From the NCBI GenBank assembly GCA_934095805.1, contig CAKOKV010000066.1:1-5650 (forward strand): DNA of 5,650 nt, read 5' to 3'. Shown one piece after another: positions 4,970 through 5,650 of this stretch. Numbering within the stretch: the stretch's first letter is position 1; the number at the start of each line of letters is the position of its first letter. The notes under the pieces are model-generated. The model saw only the letters and a list, made by a program, of their open reading frames with translations. It searched no databases and was not told where the DNA came from. Origin of the DNA: an uncultured Bacilli bacterium (lineage in GTDB: Bacteria; Bacillota_I; Bacilli_A; RF39; UBA660). The position numbers and the translations under genes were made by a program.

Positions 4970-5130
4970 TACTTTTCAACTGAACCATAAAATAGTTTTA
5001 TAAGTTCTATTTCTGATTCTGTAAGAAAGACAGTCTTTTTAACCTTGTCAGTAATAAAAATTTCAACACAAACATAAGGTTTTCCAGTACGTGTAGAAAT
5101 TTTTTCAACTAAAACAGCGTCTAACTTCAT
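4969..5130 (-). CDS. Small protein upstream of the coat gene (53 aa), ssDNA-binding candidate
   Basis: MKLDAVLVEKISTRTGKPY... looks like three beta strands (residues about 3-10, 17-27, 32-37) followed by a helix (39-49), with no membrane segment. A strong GGGAGG site (5143-5138) precedes ATG 5130. It lies directly before the major coat gene and behind a promoter, the place of gene V in Ff phages, whose product coats the displaced single strand. A GKPY stretch is also present in Ff pV, but that is a weak similarity. At 53 residues it is shorter than a normal OB-fold protein (Ff pV has 87). The gene is well supported; the ssDNA-binding role rests on position only. Confidence 0.82.
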   Translation of the reverse strand: MKLDAVLVEKISTRTGKPYVCVEIFITDKVKKTVFLTESEIELIKLFYGSVEK

Positions 5131-5192
5131 ACTATACCTCCCAACATAAAATATTCTGCAAAGGGACTAATTTTTCGGTCCAGTTAGAGAAA

Positions 5193-5222
5193 ATTATAAT
5201 TATGCCGATAAATTATAACCAA
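5193..5222 (-). promoter_or_regulatory. Possible promoter for the 53-aa gene and coat gene
   Basis: Minus strand: TTGGTT (5222-5217), an 18-bp spacer and TATAAT (5198-5193). The -10 is perfect and the -35 matches only the first three bases. A second TATAAT (5217-5212) overlaps but lacks a good -35. The site lies after the terminator of the 59-aa gene and about 60 nt before ATG 5130, so a promoter is expected here. Confidence 0.5.
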
Positions 5223-5263
5223 CCTTAACGCTCTAACATTTTTATGCAATTTAAATATAACAT

Positions 5264-5288
5264 ACAAAAAAAGAGGTTGAGACCTCTT
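5264..5288 (-). terminator. Intrinsic terminator of the 59-aa gene
   Basis: AAGAGGT (5271-5277) and ACCTCTT (5282-5288) form a 7-bp stem with loop TGAG, and the minus strand continues with a T run (5272-5266). The stem begins at the stop codon of the 59-aa gene. It separates that gene from the coat operon and makes it a single-gene transcription unit. Confidence 0.82.
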
Positions 5289-5467
5289 CAACAAAAAGAA
5301 TAAATTTTTCTATAAGTACCATTATAAATATAATAAATAAATGGCTTATTTTTTAATTTAAATTTTAATTGTTTCTTTTTTAAATTAGTAAATAAAGAAA
5401 GTTCATCAAGTGAATCAATATAAGCAACAACATTATCATTTAAATCATAAATTACATAATATTCCAA
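5288..5467 (-). CDS. Small phage protein (59 aa) in its own transcription unit, possible DNA-binding regulator
   Basis: MEYYVIYDLNDN... reads as two beta strands, a helix (DSLDELSLF), a turn, a basic helix (NLKKKQLKFKLKN), then strands (PFIYYIYN, TYRKIYSF). The helix-turn-basic helix part resembles small NUMOD-like or HTH phage proteins, but this is by eye only. The start is TTG at 5467, with AGGAAAGG 6 nt upstream; no ATG is available in frame nearby. It is bracketed by a good promoter (5587-5559) and a terminator, apart from the virion genes. As the only candidate regulator in the window it may control phage genes; it could equally be an unrelated accessory protein. Confidence 0.72.
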   Translation of the reverse strand: MEYYVIYDLNDNVVAYIDSLDELSLFTNLKKKQLKFKLKNKPFIYYIYNGTYRKIYSFC

Positions 5468-5503
5468 TATTTCCTTTCCTGATTAAAATATAAGGTTCGA
5501 TTC

Positions 5504-5549
5504 TCCTAATCTGCTCCAGATTGATAGGAAACTCGAACTTTTCGAGTTT
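5504..5549 (-). promoter_or_regulatory. Structured leader: two hairpins in the 5' UTR of the 59-aa gene
   Basis: AAACTCGAA (5529-5537) pairs perfectly with TTCGAGTTT (5541-5549) across a 3-nt loop. Next to it AATCTG (5508-5513) pairs with CAGATT (5517-5522), extendable past a 3-nt bulge (TCCT with AGGA, 5504-5507 and 5526-5529). Both lie between the promoter and the start codon, about 40 nt before it. Neither has a T run. They may stabilise the message or regulate translation; one could also be an operator. Confidence 0.5.
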
Positions 5550-5558
5550 AAGTAATAA

Positions 5559-5587
5559 ATGCTAACTAGAAATAGTGAAGTTGTCAA
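5559..5587 (-). promoter_or_regulatory. Promoter for the 59-aa gene
   Basis: Minus strand: TTGACA (5587-5582), a 17-bp spacer and TAGCAT (5564-5559). The -35 and spacing are perfect; the -10 matches four of six bases. Transcription would start near 5552, giving a leader of about 85 nt with two hairpins before the TTG start at 5467. Confidence 0.65.
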
Positions 5588-5619
5588 TAAAAAGTAGACA
5601 GTAAAAAACTATTATTTAA

Positions 5620-5650
5620 ACCCTAATTGAGTTTTATATTCAATTGGGGT
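5620..5650. repeat. Inverted repeat at the right window edge
   Basis: The arms 5620-5630 and 5640-5650 (ACCCTAATTGA against TCAATTGGGGT) pair at 11 positions, counting one G-T wobble on the plus strand, around a 9-nt loop. The repeat reaches the window edge and may continue. On the minus strand it is followed by TTTAAATAATAGTTTTTT, so it may be a weak terminator for a gene further right; an attachment or regulatory site is also possible. No coding sequence is visible from 5468 to 5650. Confidence 0.45.

Larger units (their letters stand above)
1..5650 (-). mobile_element. Integrated filamentous phage (inovirus-like) genome, partial
   Basis: The window combines a tyrosine recombinase, a rolling-circle initiator with its origin, a Zot-family ATPase, and a run of very small membrane or exported proteins that includes a coat-protein-like peptide. 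This gene set is the hallmark of filamentous phages. All genes read in one direction, as in Ff phages. The left end is cut inside the integrase. No attachment site, host gene or tRNA is visible, so neither boundary is in view and the true length is unknown. The right end (5468-5650) holds only a promoter, leader and inverted repeats. The element could also exist as a free circle. Classification as a phage rather than a plasmid rests on Zot, the coat-like peptide and the exported anchored proteins. Confidence 0.85.

Noticed and set aside
5163..5183. Short inverted repeat GGGAC ... GTCC in the leader of the 53-aa gene
   Set aside because: Only 4-5 pairs around a 10-nt loop with no T run; not distinguishable from chance.
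5488..5523. tRNA-like stretch (GGTTCGATTCTCC ... CTCCA) on the plus strand, possible attachment site in a tRNA end
   Set aside because: The TTCGATT loop lacks a 5-bp T stem (only about two pairs form) and no acceptor or anticodon arm can be drawn.
1..5650. CRISPR array, toxin-antitoxin pair or defence system
   Set aside because: No regularly spaced repeats and no recognisable toxin, antitoxin, nuclease or Cas motifs; all genes fit a phage set or are unknown small proteins.
1..5650. Spiroplasma or Mycoplasma phage
   Set aside because: Several genes end in TGA at tight junctions with the next gene, and Trp codons are TGG, so TGA is a stop here.

Overview
The window holds most of a Gram-positive filamentous phage (inovirus-type) genome, probably an integrated prophage. 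Every gene is on the minus strand, so transcription runs from position 5650 toward position 1. The DNA is very AT-rich and ribosome binding sites are strong and GGAGG-like. TGA is used as a stop (at least five genes end in it) and Trp is TGG. This points to a low-GC Bacillota (Firmicutes-type) host and argues against the TGA=Trp mollicutes such as Spiroplasma and Mycoplasma. The species cannot be told from the sequence.

Layout in transcription order. (1) 5650-5264: a TTGACA promoter, a structured leader, a lone 59-aa protein that may bind DNA, and its own terminator. (2) 5222-4724: a second, weaker promoter, a 53-aa protein in the place where Ff phages have their ssDNA-binding protein, the 57-aa major coat protein candidate, and a strong terminator directly on the coat gene stop codon. 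(3) 4704-1781: a tightly coupled cassette with overlaps or gaps of at most 4 nt. It encodes a 60-63 aa soluble protein, a 36-aa membrane peptide, a short Zot/pI-type assembly ATPase, a 290-aa exported and membrane-anchored pIII-like protein, two small membrane proteins (79 and 87 aa), a second exported and anchored protein (168 aa), and a 48-aa membrane protein. (4) 1781-1557: a non-coding region with a terminator, an AT palindrome, two further hairpins, a tandem 9-bp repeat and a rolling-circle origin. (5) 1522-905: a replication initiator of the pMV158 RepB (Rep_2) family. (6) 816-1: a tyrosine recombinase with a near-consensus promoter of its own, cut off by the window edge.

How it fits together (inference): the integrase moves the genome in and out of the chromosome. 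RepB nicks the hairpin loop TACTACG^A in the minus strand and drives rolling-circle replication. The displaced single strand has the same sense as the mRNA and would be coated by the small ssDNA-binding candidate. The Zot ATPase would then hand it to the membrane, where it is assembled with the major coat protein and the small membrane and exported proteins and extruded without lysis. The order (last virion gene, hairpins, nick site, initiator) matches the intergenic region of Ff phages, although the initiator is plasmid-type. The most notable points are this pairing of a virion cassette with a pMV158-type replicon and its intact nick loop, the unusually short Zot without an evident membrane span, and a repeated CTAAGG loop shared by several hairpins.
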